The notes under the pieces were generated by a model. The model had not been told where the DNA came from and made no database searches. It saw only the letters and a program-made list of their open reading frames with translations. From Planctomycetaceae bacterium (GTDB lineage: Bacteria; Planctomycetota; Planctomycetia; Pirellulales; Pirellulaceae): a DNA stretch of 6,371 nt. Each line of letters starts with the position of its first letter. Positions within the stretch are counted from its first letter, which is position 1. Position numbers and translations under genes: made by a program. The stretch lies in the NCBI GenBank assembly GCA_007124535.1, contig SLEY01000278.1, forward strand, positions 1-6,371, read 5' to 3'. This document shows, piece by piece, positions 1 to 5,819 of this stretch.

Positions 1-802
1 GCAGGACGATCGTGGATTGCAGCAGCTGTCGATAACGGGATTCACCACCTTGTGCCGCCAGGACGTAGACCTGCGCGTCACGTTGCCAAGTCCCAATGGA
101 AATGCCCCCCGTGGTCGAGAACGGTCGCAAAGGCGGAGTCGAGGGCAGCGACACCGACGGGCGCGCTGCCGGAATGCAAAAGACAAAAGTTCGCTGGCCA
201 CGGGGCGCCGTCAAGTCATAAACCACAGTACGTGGATGATAGGGGGTGGTAAACCACGTCCACCGCCGCGGCGCCGCGCGAATCGCGTCGTCCAACGGAT
301 ACGCCTGTAATTCGTCCACCGAGAAATCCGTGTACCACTCACCGCCAGCCACCTCTTCGGACCACTGGATCACTTCTTGAGCAAACTCGGGCGTGGGCTG
401 CGGCGCCCGGGGCGTAGCCCATCCCCAGAGGGTCATGGCCCCAATCAGGGCTGCAGAAACGCCCAACCCAGCAAGGCCGAGTATCCATCGCCGCGACCGC
501 CGAGTGGATGCGGTCGCTCCGCTCGAACCGGAGAAAACTCCGGAGGCTGCCCCTGCGGAAGACGACGGGCGCACTTCGTGGTCCAAAGCGGCTAACAATC
601 GGTCGCCCAAACCGGCTGGAATCGGTACCTCGTGCAGTGCCTGCGAAAGCGTCCGGTCCCAAGCCTGGGCGCGCTCGCATCGCTCCCGCCAGACCGGATC
701 CTCCGCAACCCATCGCATCCCGTCCACCCCCTCAAGGGCTTCCCAATCGTTCGCCTCCGCCCGGCAAGCCTCGATTGCTTGGATTATTTCCCGCTCGTTC
801 AT
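1..802 (-). CDS. Membrane-anchored anti-sigma-factor-like protein, partial (C-terminus beyond left edge)
   Basis: I translated this reading frame by hand. It is open from the ATG at 802 to the window edge (267 codons, no stop). The start has a GAGG ribosome-binding sequence overlapping the stop of the sigma gene 10 nt upstream, so the two genes are almost certainly co-transcribed. Residues 1-75 are charged and probably cytoplasmic. Residues 76-105 are a Ser/Ala/Gly-rich linker ending in a basic RRSRR patch. Residues 106-128 (WILGLAGLGV...TLWGW) form one transmembrane helix, and by the positive-inside rule residues 129 onward lie outside the membrane. That part ends with a TGGISIGTWQ...VYVLAAQGG stretch. 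Position and topology suggest it holds the adjacent ECF sigma factor at the membrane until a signal arrives. The zinc-binding HxxxCxxC motif of classical anti-sigma factors is absent, so the role is inferred from context. It could be another membrane protein of the sigma regulon. Confidence 0.72.
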   Translation of the reverse strand, partial: MNEREIIQAIEACRAEANDWEALEGVDGMRWVAEDPVWRERCERAQAWDRTLSQALHEVPIPAGLGDRLLAALDHEVRPSSSAGAASGVFSGSSGATASTRRSRRWILGLAGLGVSAALIGAMTLWGWATPRAPQPTPEFAQEVIQWSEEVAGGEWYTDFSVDELQAYPLDDAIRAAPRRWTWFTTPYHPRTVVYDLTAPRGQRTFVFCIPAARPSVSLPSTPPLRPFSTTGGISIGTWQRDAQVYVLAAQGGESRYRQLLQSTIVL

Positions 803-812
803 CGGTCGATCC

Positions 813-1451
813 TCATTGGCCGATCGTCCTGTGATCCAGCCGCTCTGTGTCCCTCCGTGTCGCCAACGGTGAACCAGCGCCCGGACCGGCAATCGCAGCG
901 ACCTGTTCCTCCCAGCCCGAGAGCCGCCGCCGCAAATGCGCTTTGGCACGCGCCAACCGACTCATCACCGTTCCTATCGGTATCTCCAGTTGCGACGCAA
1001 TCTCCTTATACGAACAACCCTCAAAATAAAACATCAAAATCACGATCCGGAATGCGTCCGGCAACTCGTCCAACGCCGCTTGGAGCGTTTGACGATCAAT
1101 CTGCGCCAAACCTAACGGCGCCGGAATCGCTTCCAGCGAAATCTCCAGATTGGTCGCCAAAACCGTCCGCGGTTTGCGACAACCTTTGAAATAACAGTTC
1201 CTGAGCACGGCGAACAACCAAGCCTCCACCTTGTCGGGGTCCCGAACCTGGTGGAGTCGCTGTTGAGCCACCAAAAAGGTCTGCTGCGTCAGATCCTCCG
1301 CGTCACACGTGTTCCCAGCCAACCGGTAGGCGTAACGGTAAAGGGCCTCATGATGAGCGACAACCAACTGGCGCAACTCAGGAACGTCGCGCGGAGTCGC
1401 CGATCCCCGAGCGGGCTTCCCGTCTGCTTCGACCGATGGCCGCTTGCCCAT
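813..1451 (-). CDS. ECF-family RNA polymerase sigma factor
   Basis: This is a 212-residue extracytoplasmic-function sigma factor, which would direct RNA polymerase to a stress- or signal-specific promoter set. Region 2 spans about residues 25-93. It contains the core-binding signature DAEDLTQQTF (50-59), close to the family's DAEDLxQETF, followed by AWLFAVLRN (77-85). Region 4 spans about residues 124-178. It has the helix-turn-helix SYKEIASQLEIPIGTVMSRL and a basic recognition helix that would contact the -35 element. The frame could begin further upstream at 1544, but I chose the ATG at 1451. A GGAGAGGA ribosome-binding sequence lies 7 nt before it, and the upstream extension shows no family similarity. 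The C-terminal tail (about 180-212) is short and low in conservation. The stop is followed after 10 nt by the anti-sigma-like gene, the usual order for an ECF sigma and its regulator. The regulon and the activating signal cannot be told from this window. Confidence 0.93.
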   Translation of the reverse strand: MGKRPSVEADGKPARGSATPRDVPELRQLVVAHHEALYRYAYRLAGNTCDAEDLTQQTFLVAQQRLHQVRDPDKVEAWLFAVLRNCYFKGCRKPRTVLATNLEISLEAIPAPLGLAQIDRQTLQAALDELPDAFRIVILMFYFEGCSYKEIASQLEIPIGTVMSRLARAKAHLRRRLSGWEEQVAAIAGPGAGSPLATRRDTERLDHRTIGQ

Positions 1452-1570
1452 CTGTGGTCCTCTCCCGATTTGGATTCCTGAAACACCCCTATTATTCCCG
1501 ACAAGCCCCGGAAAAGCGACCGGGCGCCCCGGAACGATGATCAATCGATCCGGTCGTTGGAGTTAGTATT

Positions 1571-1598
1571 GGGGGAATGGTTCGCCCGCAATTCCCCC
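1571..1598. repeat. Stem-loop with perfect 8-bp arms
   Basis: GGGGGAAT at 1571-1578 is exactly complementary to ATTCCCCC at 1591-1598, leaving a 12-nt loop. It lies about 120 bp upstream of the sigma gene start and 240 bp upstream of comM. It has no U-tract, so it is not a typical intrinsic terminator in either direction. An operator or an RNA stem in a leader are possible roles, but nothing in the sequence decides between them. Confidence 0.5.
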
Positions 1599-1646
1599 CT
1601 GAAGGGTCGTGGCGCCAAAACTTAGACTCCGCGGCGGAATCGCGTG

Positions 1647-1718
1647 TCGGACGTGTCGGACGTATCGGACTGGTCGGACTGGTCGGACTGGTCTGACTGG
1701 TCCGACTGGTCCGACGAC
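1647..1718. repeat. Tandem array of eight 9-bp units (TCGGACTGG type)
   Basis: Eight consecutive 9-nt units start at 1647, 1656, 1665, 1674, 1683, 1692, 1701 and 1710. Three central units are identical (TCGGACTGG). The first two end in GTG or GTA. Later units carry TCTGAC or TCCGAC, and the last ends in GAC. Because the early units carry GTCGGAC and the late ones GTCCGAC, the array can fold back on itself. Positions 1673-1688 pair with 1700-1715 over 16 positions, 14 Watson-Crick and two G-U in plus-strand RNA, around an 11-nt loop. The period is a multiple of three, so every frame through it is open and gives low-complexity peptide, for example Ser-Asp-Gln repeats on the minus strand. I read it as a satellite-type intergenic repeat, not a coding domain. 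Confidence 0.88.
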
Positions 1719-1780
1719 TCGTAACGCTCGATGGTCTCCGGGGGCGCCTGTTGATTCCGATAATTCTCGGTGAGGTCGGC

Positions 1781-1809
1781 TTGCAGGGCTTGATCGCTTG
1801 GTGGACAAT
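1781..1809 (+). promoter_or_regulatory. Candidate sigma-70-type promoter of comM
   Basis: TTGCAG (1781-1786) and GACAAT (1804-1809) are separated by exactly 17 nt. They match the consensus at 3 of 6 and 4 of 6 positions. Transcription would begin near 1816, leaving a leader of about 20 nt that holds the comM ribosome-binding site. Spacing and position fit well, but the hexamer matches are modest and no experimental support can be seen. Confidence 0.35.
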
Positions 1810-1836
1810 GAAGCCCCAAACCATAAGGGGGCGTGC

Positions 1837-3375
1837 ATGCTCGCTAAACTCAAGACGTTTTCGCTGCTGGGAATCGAAGCTCTGCCCGTGGTGGTCGAAG
1901 TGGATGTGTCGCCCGGCGCGCTCCCGAAAACCGTGCTGGTCGGTTTGCCCGAAGCCGCCGTCAAAGAGAGTACCCACCGGGTCGAACGTGCGATCGTCAA
2001 TTCGGGCTTCATGCGCCCGCAAGACCGGGTGGTCATCAATATGGCCCCAGCGGAACTACCGAAACAGGCCGCATCGTTCGATCTGCCCATCACGCTGGGC
2101 ATGCTGGCCGGCAGCGGCCAATTCGAATCGGAATTGTTGGAATCCTACGCGGTCGTTGGCGAACTGTCGCTGGAGGGTAACACGCGGCCGGTCAAAGGCG
2201 CGCTTTCGATGGCCATCTCCGCCGCTCAACAGGAAGGACTGCGGGGACTGGTGGTCCCCTCCAACAGCGCAGCTGAAGCGGCGGTGGTCGAAGAAATTGA
2301 AGTCATCCCGGTGGCCAGTCTGGCGCAAGCGGTGGGTTTCTTCAGCGGCGCCCTGGAAATCGATCCGACGCCCTCCCGCTTGGAAGAACTGTTCGAGGTC
2401 TATGCGGGATACGAGGAGGACTTTTGCGATGTCCGCGGCCAGGAAATGGCCAAACGAGCCTTGACCATCGCCGCTGCCGGTCGCCATAATCTGCTGATGG
2501 TCGGACCCCCTGGATCGGGCAAGACTATGTTAGCCAAACGGGTTCCAACGATCATGCCAGGCCTCACCGCCGGCGAATCGATCGAAACCACGCGGGTCTA
2601 TAGCGCTCTGGGACGCTTGAAGCCGGGGCAGCCGCTGATGGCCAAACGGCCTTTCCGATCACCTCACCACACCATCAGCGACGCGGGTCTGGTCGGAGGT
2701 GGGAGCACGCCGACGCCGGGCGAGATCAGCTTGAGTCACAACGGCGTGCTCTTTCTGGATGAGCTGCCCGAATTCAATCGCCGCACGTTGGAAGTTTTGC
2801 GTCAACCGCTGGAGGATGGCGTGGTGACGATCTCCCGGGCATTGAACAGCACGACTTTTCCTGCCGAGTTCATGCTGATCGCGGCTTTGAACCCTTGTCC
2901 TTGTGGTTATCGCAACGACCCGCGTCGCCAATGCAATTGCAATCCTCCCCAGATTGAGCGTTACATGGGCAAGATCAGCGGCCCGTTGCTGGATCGGGTG
3001 GATATTCACATCGAGGTTCCGGCAGTGGCATTCAAGGACTTGTCCACGGCGCCGCCGGGGACCAGCAGTCACGTGATGCGTGAGCAGACGCTGGCCGCTC
3101 GCACGGTCCAGGAACGGCGGTTTGCCGAAACGGCCACGCGTTACAATGCCCAGATGACGACCCGCGAGATCCGCCGTTTCTGCCGTTTGGACGATGTCTG
3201 TCTGGAAATCCTCCGCACCAACGTCAACGAATTGGGTTTGTCGGCCCGTGCGCACGACAAGGTGCTTCGCGTGTCGCGAACGATTGCGGATTTGGACGGT
3301 TGCGAGACCATCGCGCCTGCACACATCCAGGAAGCGGTGAATTATCGGATGCTGGATCGCGCCCTGTGGACCTGA
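1837..3375 (+). CDS. comM: ComM/YifB family AAA+ ATPase (Mg-chelatase-like)
   Basis: A complete 512-residue protein of normal length for the YifB/ComM family. In naturally transformable bacteria ComM is a hexameric helicase that drives branch migration while incoming single-stranded DNA is recombined. The family is also kept in many species not known to be transformable, so here the role is inferred. The Lon-like N-terminal ChlI domain covers about residues 1-165. The AAA+ domain (about 193-395) shows Walker A GPPGSGKT (223-230), Walker B VLFLDE (304-309), the family segment RPFRSPHHTISDAGLVGGG (271-289), and SGPLLDRVDIH (381-391) with arginine 387. The four cysteines of NPCPCGY...QCNCNP (354, 356, 366, 368) are the family's usual Cys cluster. 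The C-terminal Mg-chelatase domain covers about 405-510. The frame extends upstream to a TTG at 1798, but I chose the ATG at 1837. AAGGGGG lies 5 nt before it, and MLAKLKTFSLLGIEA matches the family start. It is monocistronic and convergent with coaX. Confidence 0.96.
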   Translation: MLAKLKTFSLLGIEALPVVVEVDVSPGALPKTVLVGLPEAAVKESTHRVERAIVNSGFMRPQDRVVINMAPAELPKQAASFDLPITLGMLAGSGQFESELLESYAVVGELSLEGNTRPVKGALSMAISAAQQEGLRGLVVPSNSAAEAAVVEEIEVIPVASLAQAVGFFSGALEIDPTPSRLEELFEVYAGYEEDFCDVRGQEMAKRALTIAAAGRHNLLMVGPPGSGKTMLAKRVPTIMPGLTAGESIETTRVYSALGRLKPGQPLMAKRPFRSPHHTISDAGLVGGGSTPTPGEISLSHNGVLFLDELPEFNRRTLEVLRQPLEDGVVTISRALNSTTFPAEFMLIAALNPCPCGYRNDPRRQCNCNPPQIERYMGKISGPLLDRVDIHIEVPAVAFKDLSTAPPGTSSHVMREQTLAARTVQERRFAETATRYNAQMTTREIRRFCRLDDVCLEILRTNVNELGLSARAHDKVLRVSRTIADLDGCETIAPAHIQEAVNYRMLDRALWT

Positions 3376-3465
3376 TCGCGGCCCTCTGCTTGCTGGTCGG
3401 CGGGACGGGTCCTGAACATCATGTTCTCCCGCGCGCGGCAGAGATTGTCCGATAGGCATCGCCCG

Positions 3466-3503
3466 CCCCCCCCAACCCCCCGCCGAGTACAAGGGGGGAG
3501 GGG
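3466..3503. terminator. C-run/G-run stem-loop between convergent comM and coaX
   Basis: C3476-3481 can pair with G3493-3498, and C3470-3473 with G3500-3503. The stem has 10 G-C pairs with a small internal bulge (AA opposite A) and an 11-nt loop containing GAGTAC. It sits between the ends of two convergent genes, where it could stop transcription from both sides. It lacks a U-tract in either direction, so it is not a textbook intrinsic terminator. It may equally be a copy of a dispersed C/G-rich intergenic palindrome. The rest of the 138-nt gap holds a short palindrome (3414-3426) and nothing else I recognise. Confidence 0.4.
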
Positions 3504-3513
3504 AATGCACGCA

Positions 3514-4407
3514 TCACGCGAAGCCGCTCATATCCTGACCCCCTGCACTCGGGGGTCGAGATAGGGGGGCGCCCTCCCGTGGCGGGCCCGGGAAAATGCG
3601 TTGCTCATGCCGTGGATGTCGATACGTCGCCACAATCCCGTCCAGAACCAGATTCGATACGTGCCGGACGGAGAGGCCCAACGGTGGCGCCAGCAGCCCG
3701 CCATCGCCGCCCGTAACGAATACGGGCACGCGCTCGCCTGCTTCCGCGCTCATTCGCCGAACCAGTTCTCTTACGGCACCGACCGTCCCCCAATACAGAC
3801 CGCTCTGAATGGCCGCCACGGTCGAACGACCCACGACAGGGGGCAAGTCGGCCGCTGCAATACGGCCAATCTCCGGCAGCTGGTCGGTCTGTCGAGCCAG
3901 CATCGCGCCCATCATTCCCAAACCTGGAAAAATCGCACCTCCCTCGAACACGCCTTCGGAAGATACCCGGTCGACGGTGATCGCGGAACCCGCATCCACG
4001 ACGATGCGATCACACCGGTCCGGTTCGTGCTCCAACGTGGCGAAGGCTGCCAACAAACGGTCGACCCCCACTTGGCCGGGGTTATCCAGGTCCACCGGAA
4101 TCGGAACCATCGGCTGGGTCAAGCGGCAGTAGGCATCCTGAGGACGATGTTGCCTCACCCATTGGGCAAGACGCTGCTGGGCATCCCGCCGGACGGTGGC
4201 AACCAGCCAGTAGGCGGGTTCTGCCGGGAGCCAATTGGCAAGCGAATCGGGCGGCGCGACCGCGCTGGAAATTGTCAGCCGCGGGCCTGGGCTGGCCGCC
4301 ACCGGACGGTCACCGGGCCGCCGTTCGATTTTGATTCCGTGGTTGCCGATGTCGGCGGCGATCAGCCACCGCGGTTTCGCTGGGTCCAGCTGTTGGTTCC
4401 GGTTCAT
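3514..4407 (-). CDS. coaX: Type III pantothenate kinase
   Basis: This enzyme phosphorylates pantothenate with ATP to 4'-phosphopantothenate, the first committed step of coenzyme A synthesis in the cytoplasm. Type III kinases need a monovalent cation such as potassium and are not feedback-inhibited by CoA. The ASKHA-fold motifs are in order: ADIGN (18-22) near the N-terminus for phosphate binding, GVDR (114-117), DAGSAITVD (138-146), GGAIFPG (156-162), GRST (193-196), and TGGD (232-235). At 297 residues it is about 30-40 longer than typical family members. The excess is an 8-residue N-terminal lead and a Pro/Arg/Gly-rich tail from about residue 266, read from a GC-rich hairpin-containing sequence. 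No BirA domain is fused to it. The ATG at 4407 has no clear ribosome-binding site but does have a TAGAAT box just upstream. The gene is divergent from the aminotransferase gene and convergent with comM. Confidence 0.94.
   Translation of the reverse strand: MNRNQQLDPAKPRWLIAADIGNHGIKIERRPGDRPVAASPGPRLTISSAVAPPDSLANWLPAEPAYWLVATVRRDAQQRLAQWVRQHRPQDAYCRLTQPMVPIPVDLDNPGQVGVDRLLAAFATLEHEPDRCDRIVVDAGSAITVDRVSSEGVFEGGAIFPGLGMMGAMLARQTDQLPEIGRIAAADLPPVVGRSTVAAIQSGLYWGTVGAVRELVRRMSAEAGERVPVFVTGGDGGLLAPPLGLSVRHVSNLVLDGIVATYRHPRHEQRIFPGPPREGAPLSRPPSAGGQDMSGFA
3537..3557. repeat. Perfect 7-bp hairpin inside the 3' end of coaX
   Basis: GACCCCC (3537-3543) and GGGGGTC (3551-3557) are exact complements around a 7-nt loop. 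The hairpin lies 23-43 nt upstream of the coaX stop, in the part that encodes the atypical C-terminal tail. A second GC-rich imperfect palindrome (GGGGGGCGCCCTCCC) follows at about 3564-3578. It resembles intergenic palindromic sequence that has become part of the reading frame. Confidence 0.6.
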
Positions 4408-4569
4408 GCCCCGATTCTACGCCAGGGCTTGCAGGGGAGGAAAGGTGTCCGTTACCATGACGTGCGCAAACGCCCGATGGGTTTGCAGCTGTCGGCCGGG
4501 CGGTATGGGTCCCCAGTTCGACGACCCGGGGGCGTGACTTTCATCTTTAGTTTTCATCGTGCCAGGACC
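4408..4569. promoter_or_regulatory. Divergent promoter region for coaX and the aminotransferase gene
   Basis: This 162-nt non-coding stretch separates two divergently transcribed genes and must hold both promoters. On the minus strand TAGAAT (4419-4414) is a good -10 match. It ends 6 nt before the coaX ATG, which would place the start of transcription at or next to the start codon. On the plus side TTGCAG and TATGGG near 4484-4508 are only 15 nt apart, and I do not regard them as a reliable promoter. No riboswitch-like structure was recognised. Confidence 0.35.
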
Positions 4570-5802
4570 ATGAGCGATCCCTACTTTCAGCAGTTATTTG
4601 CCCAACGCATCGGCGGGGCCAACTATGGCAAGGGCACGGAAATCTACAAGTTCGAGAAGATCAAGCGTGCCAAACGCCGGGCGGCCGGGGAATTCCCCGA
4701 ACGGCAGCTGTTGGACTTCGGGATCGGGGAAAACGACGAAATGGCGCCCGTTGCGGTGCGCGAGCGAATGGCCGTGGAGATCCATCGCCCCGAGAACCGG
4801 GGGTATGCCGACAACGGAATCCCGGAATTCAAACAGGCCGCGGCCCGGTTCATGCAACGCGAATTCGACGTGCACCTGGATCCTGAAAAGGAAGTGAACC
4901 ATTGCGTCGGTTCGAAAACGGCGCTGGCGATGCTGCCGGCTTGTTTGATCGATCCCGGGGATATCACCTTGATGACCGTGCCGGGATACCCGGTTGCCGG
5001 AACGCACACCCATTACTACGGAGGAACCGTCTACCGGTTGCCCCTGCTGCCGGAGAACGAATTCCTGCCCGATCTGGAGGCGATTCCCGCCGACGTCTTG
5101 CGCCGCGCGAAATTGCTGGTGCTGAACTATCCGAACAGCCCCACGGGTCGCACGGCGACGCGGGAGTTCTACCAGCGGGTAGTCGAGTTCGCCGAGACCA
5201 ACCGGATCGTGGTCGTCCAGGATGCGGCGCATCTCATGCTGAGCTTTGACAGCCAGCCTCTCAGCTTCCTGGCGATCCCGGGTGCTCGCGAGGTGGGGGT
5301 CGAGGTGCATTCGTTATCCAAGGGCTTTGACATGATCGGCTGGCGACTGGGCTGGGTTTGTGGTCATGAGCGGCTGGTGCAGGCGTTTGCGGATGTCAAG
5401 GACAACTGCGATTCGGGCCAGTTCATGGCGATCCAGAAGGCGGCCATTTCTGGTTTGGAGGATCCCGGGATCCCGCGTCGCGTGTGCGCGAAGTACCGGC
5501 GGAGGATGGAGAAGTTGGTCCGCGCTTTGTCGCAGTGCGGATTTCGCTGTGCCATGCCGGGCGGTTCGTATTTTCTGTACACTCCGGCCCCCCGGGGCGT
5601 GCAAGGCGGCCCGGATTTCGATTCCGCGGAGGCGGCCAGTCAGTACTTGATCACCGAGCAATCGATCGTCACGGTGCCCTGGGACGATGCGGGTCCCTTC
5701 CTGCGGTTTTCCGTCACCTACGTGGCCGAAGATGAAGCCGCCGAAGACGCCCTGATGGCGGAAACGAAGGCCAGGCTGCGGCAACTGCCGCTGCGATTCT
5801 GA
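4570..5802 (+). CDS. dapL: Class I/II PLP-dependent aminotransferase, probably LL-diaminopimelate aminotransferase
   Basis: This 410-residue fold-type I aminotransferase has the N-terminus (LFAQRIGG...YGKGTEIYKFEKIKRAK) and C-terminus (VPWDDAGPFLRFSVT) that I associate with the DapL-type family. DapL converts tetrahydrodipicolinate plus glutamate to LL-diaminopimelate plus 2-oxoglutarate in one step, for lysine and peptidoglycan synthesis. The PLP lysine is K251 in SLSKGF. D218 (QDAAH) should contact the pyridine nitrogen, and R379 (LRFS) the substrate alpha-carboxylate. GYADNGIPEF (78-87) and NYPNSPTG (186-193) are further family motifs. Two positions that usually hold Asn and Tyr near the PLP 3'-hydroxyl are S190 and H221 here. 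The frame is open far upstream through antisense coaX sequence. I chose the ATG at 4570, where family similarity begins, although its AGGA ribosome-binding sequence is only 2 nt away; a GTG at 4534 is the alternative. Another amino-acid substrate cannot be excluded. Confidence 0.85.
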   Translation: MSDPYFQQLFAQRIGGANYGKGTEIYKFEKIKRAKRRAAGEFPERQLLDFGIGENDEMAPVAVRERMAVEIHRPENRGYADNGIPEFKQAAARFMQREFDVHLDPEKEVNHCVGSKTALAMLPACLIDPGDITLMTVPGYPVAGTHTHYYGGTVYRLPLLPENEFLPDLEAIPADVLRRAKLLVLNYPNSPTGRTATREFYQRVVEFAETNRIVVVQDAAHLMLSFDSQPLSFLAIPGAREVGVEVHSLSKGFDMIGWRLGWVCGHERLVQAFADVKDNCDSGQFMAIQKAAISGLEDPGIPRRVCAKYRRRMEKLVRALSQCGFRCAMPGGSYFLYTPAPRGVQGGPDFDSAEAASQYLITEQSIVTVPWDDAGPFLRFSVTYVAEDEAAEDALMAETKARLRQLPLRF

Positions 5803-5819
5803 ACGAGCCCGCGGCGCCG

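Larger units (their letters stand above)
1452..1836. other. Divergent intergenic region between the ECF sigma gene and comM
   Basis: This 385-nt stretch has no gene I can support. It should contain promoters in both directions. Seen in it are a 9-bp direct repeat GCCCCGGAA at 1505-1513 and 1526-1534, whose starts are 21 bp apart (two helical turns). An inverted repeat CCGGG-CGC-CCCGG lies at 1520-1532. A stem-loop (1571-1598), a 9-bp tandem array (1647-1718) and a candidate comM promoter (1781-1809) follow. Several reading frames cross it, including one on the minus strand that encodes Ser-Asp-Gln repeats, but none has a good ribosome-binding site. Confidence 0.6.

Noticed and set aside
339..713. 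Minus-strand open frame of 124 codons beginning MGCGGSGLAG
   Set aside because: It lies wholly inside the anti-sigma-like gene (start at 802) in another frame. Its composition is Gly/Arg/Pro-rich with no motif, whereas the frame from 802 has a ribosome-binding site, a transmembrane helix and operon spacing.
1452..1544. Upstream extension of the sigma gene to a start at 1544 (31 extra residues)
   Set aside because: The ATG at 1451 has a good GGAGAGGA ribosome-binding sequence, and the extra residues are unlike any sigma region.
1492..2102. Long minus-strand frames overlapping the start of comM and the 9-bp array
   Set aside because: They are antisense to the well-supported comM N-terminal domain and owe their length partly to the stop-free satellite. 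There is no ribosome-binding site or family resemblance.
3414..3426. GAACAT-C-ATGTTC palindrome, resembling an SOS box
   Set aside because: GAAC and GTTC are separated by 5 nt rather than the 4 of the Gram-positive-type LexA box. It lies between two convergent gene ends, where an operator would have no promoter to control.
2659..3510. Minus-strand frame of 283 codons antisense to comM
   Set aside because: It is a shadow of comM codon bias, rich in Arg and His without domain motifs, and it begins in the C/G-rich intergenic palindrome.
3601..4569. In-frame upstream extension of the aminotransferase to 3601
   Set aside because: It is entirely antisense to coaX and low in complexity. Family similarity begins at the ATG at 4570.
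5803..5819. GC-rich gap between the convergent aminotransferase and small HTH gene as a terminator
   Set aside because: Only 17 nt with short CCGCGG and GGCGCC palindromes. There is no stem of useful length and no U-tract.
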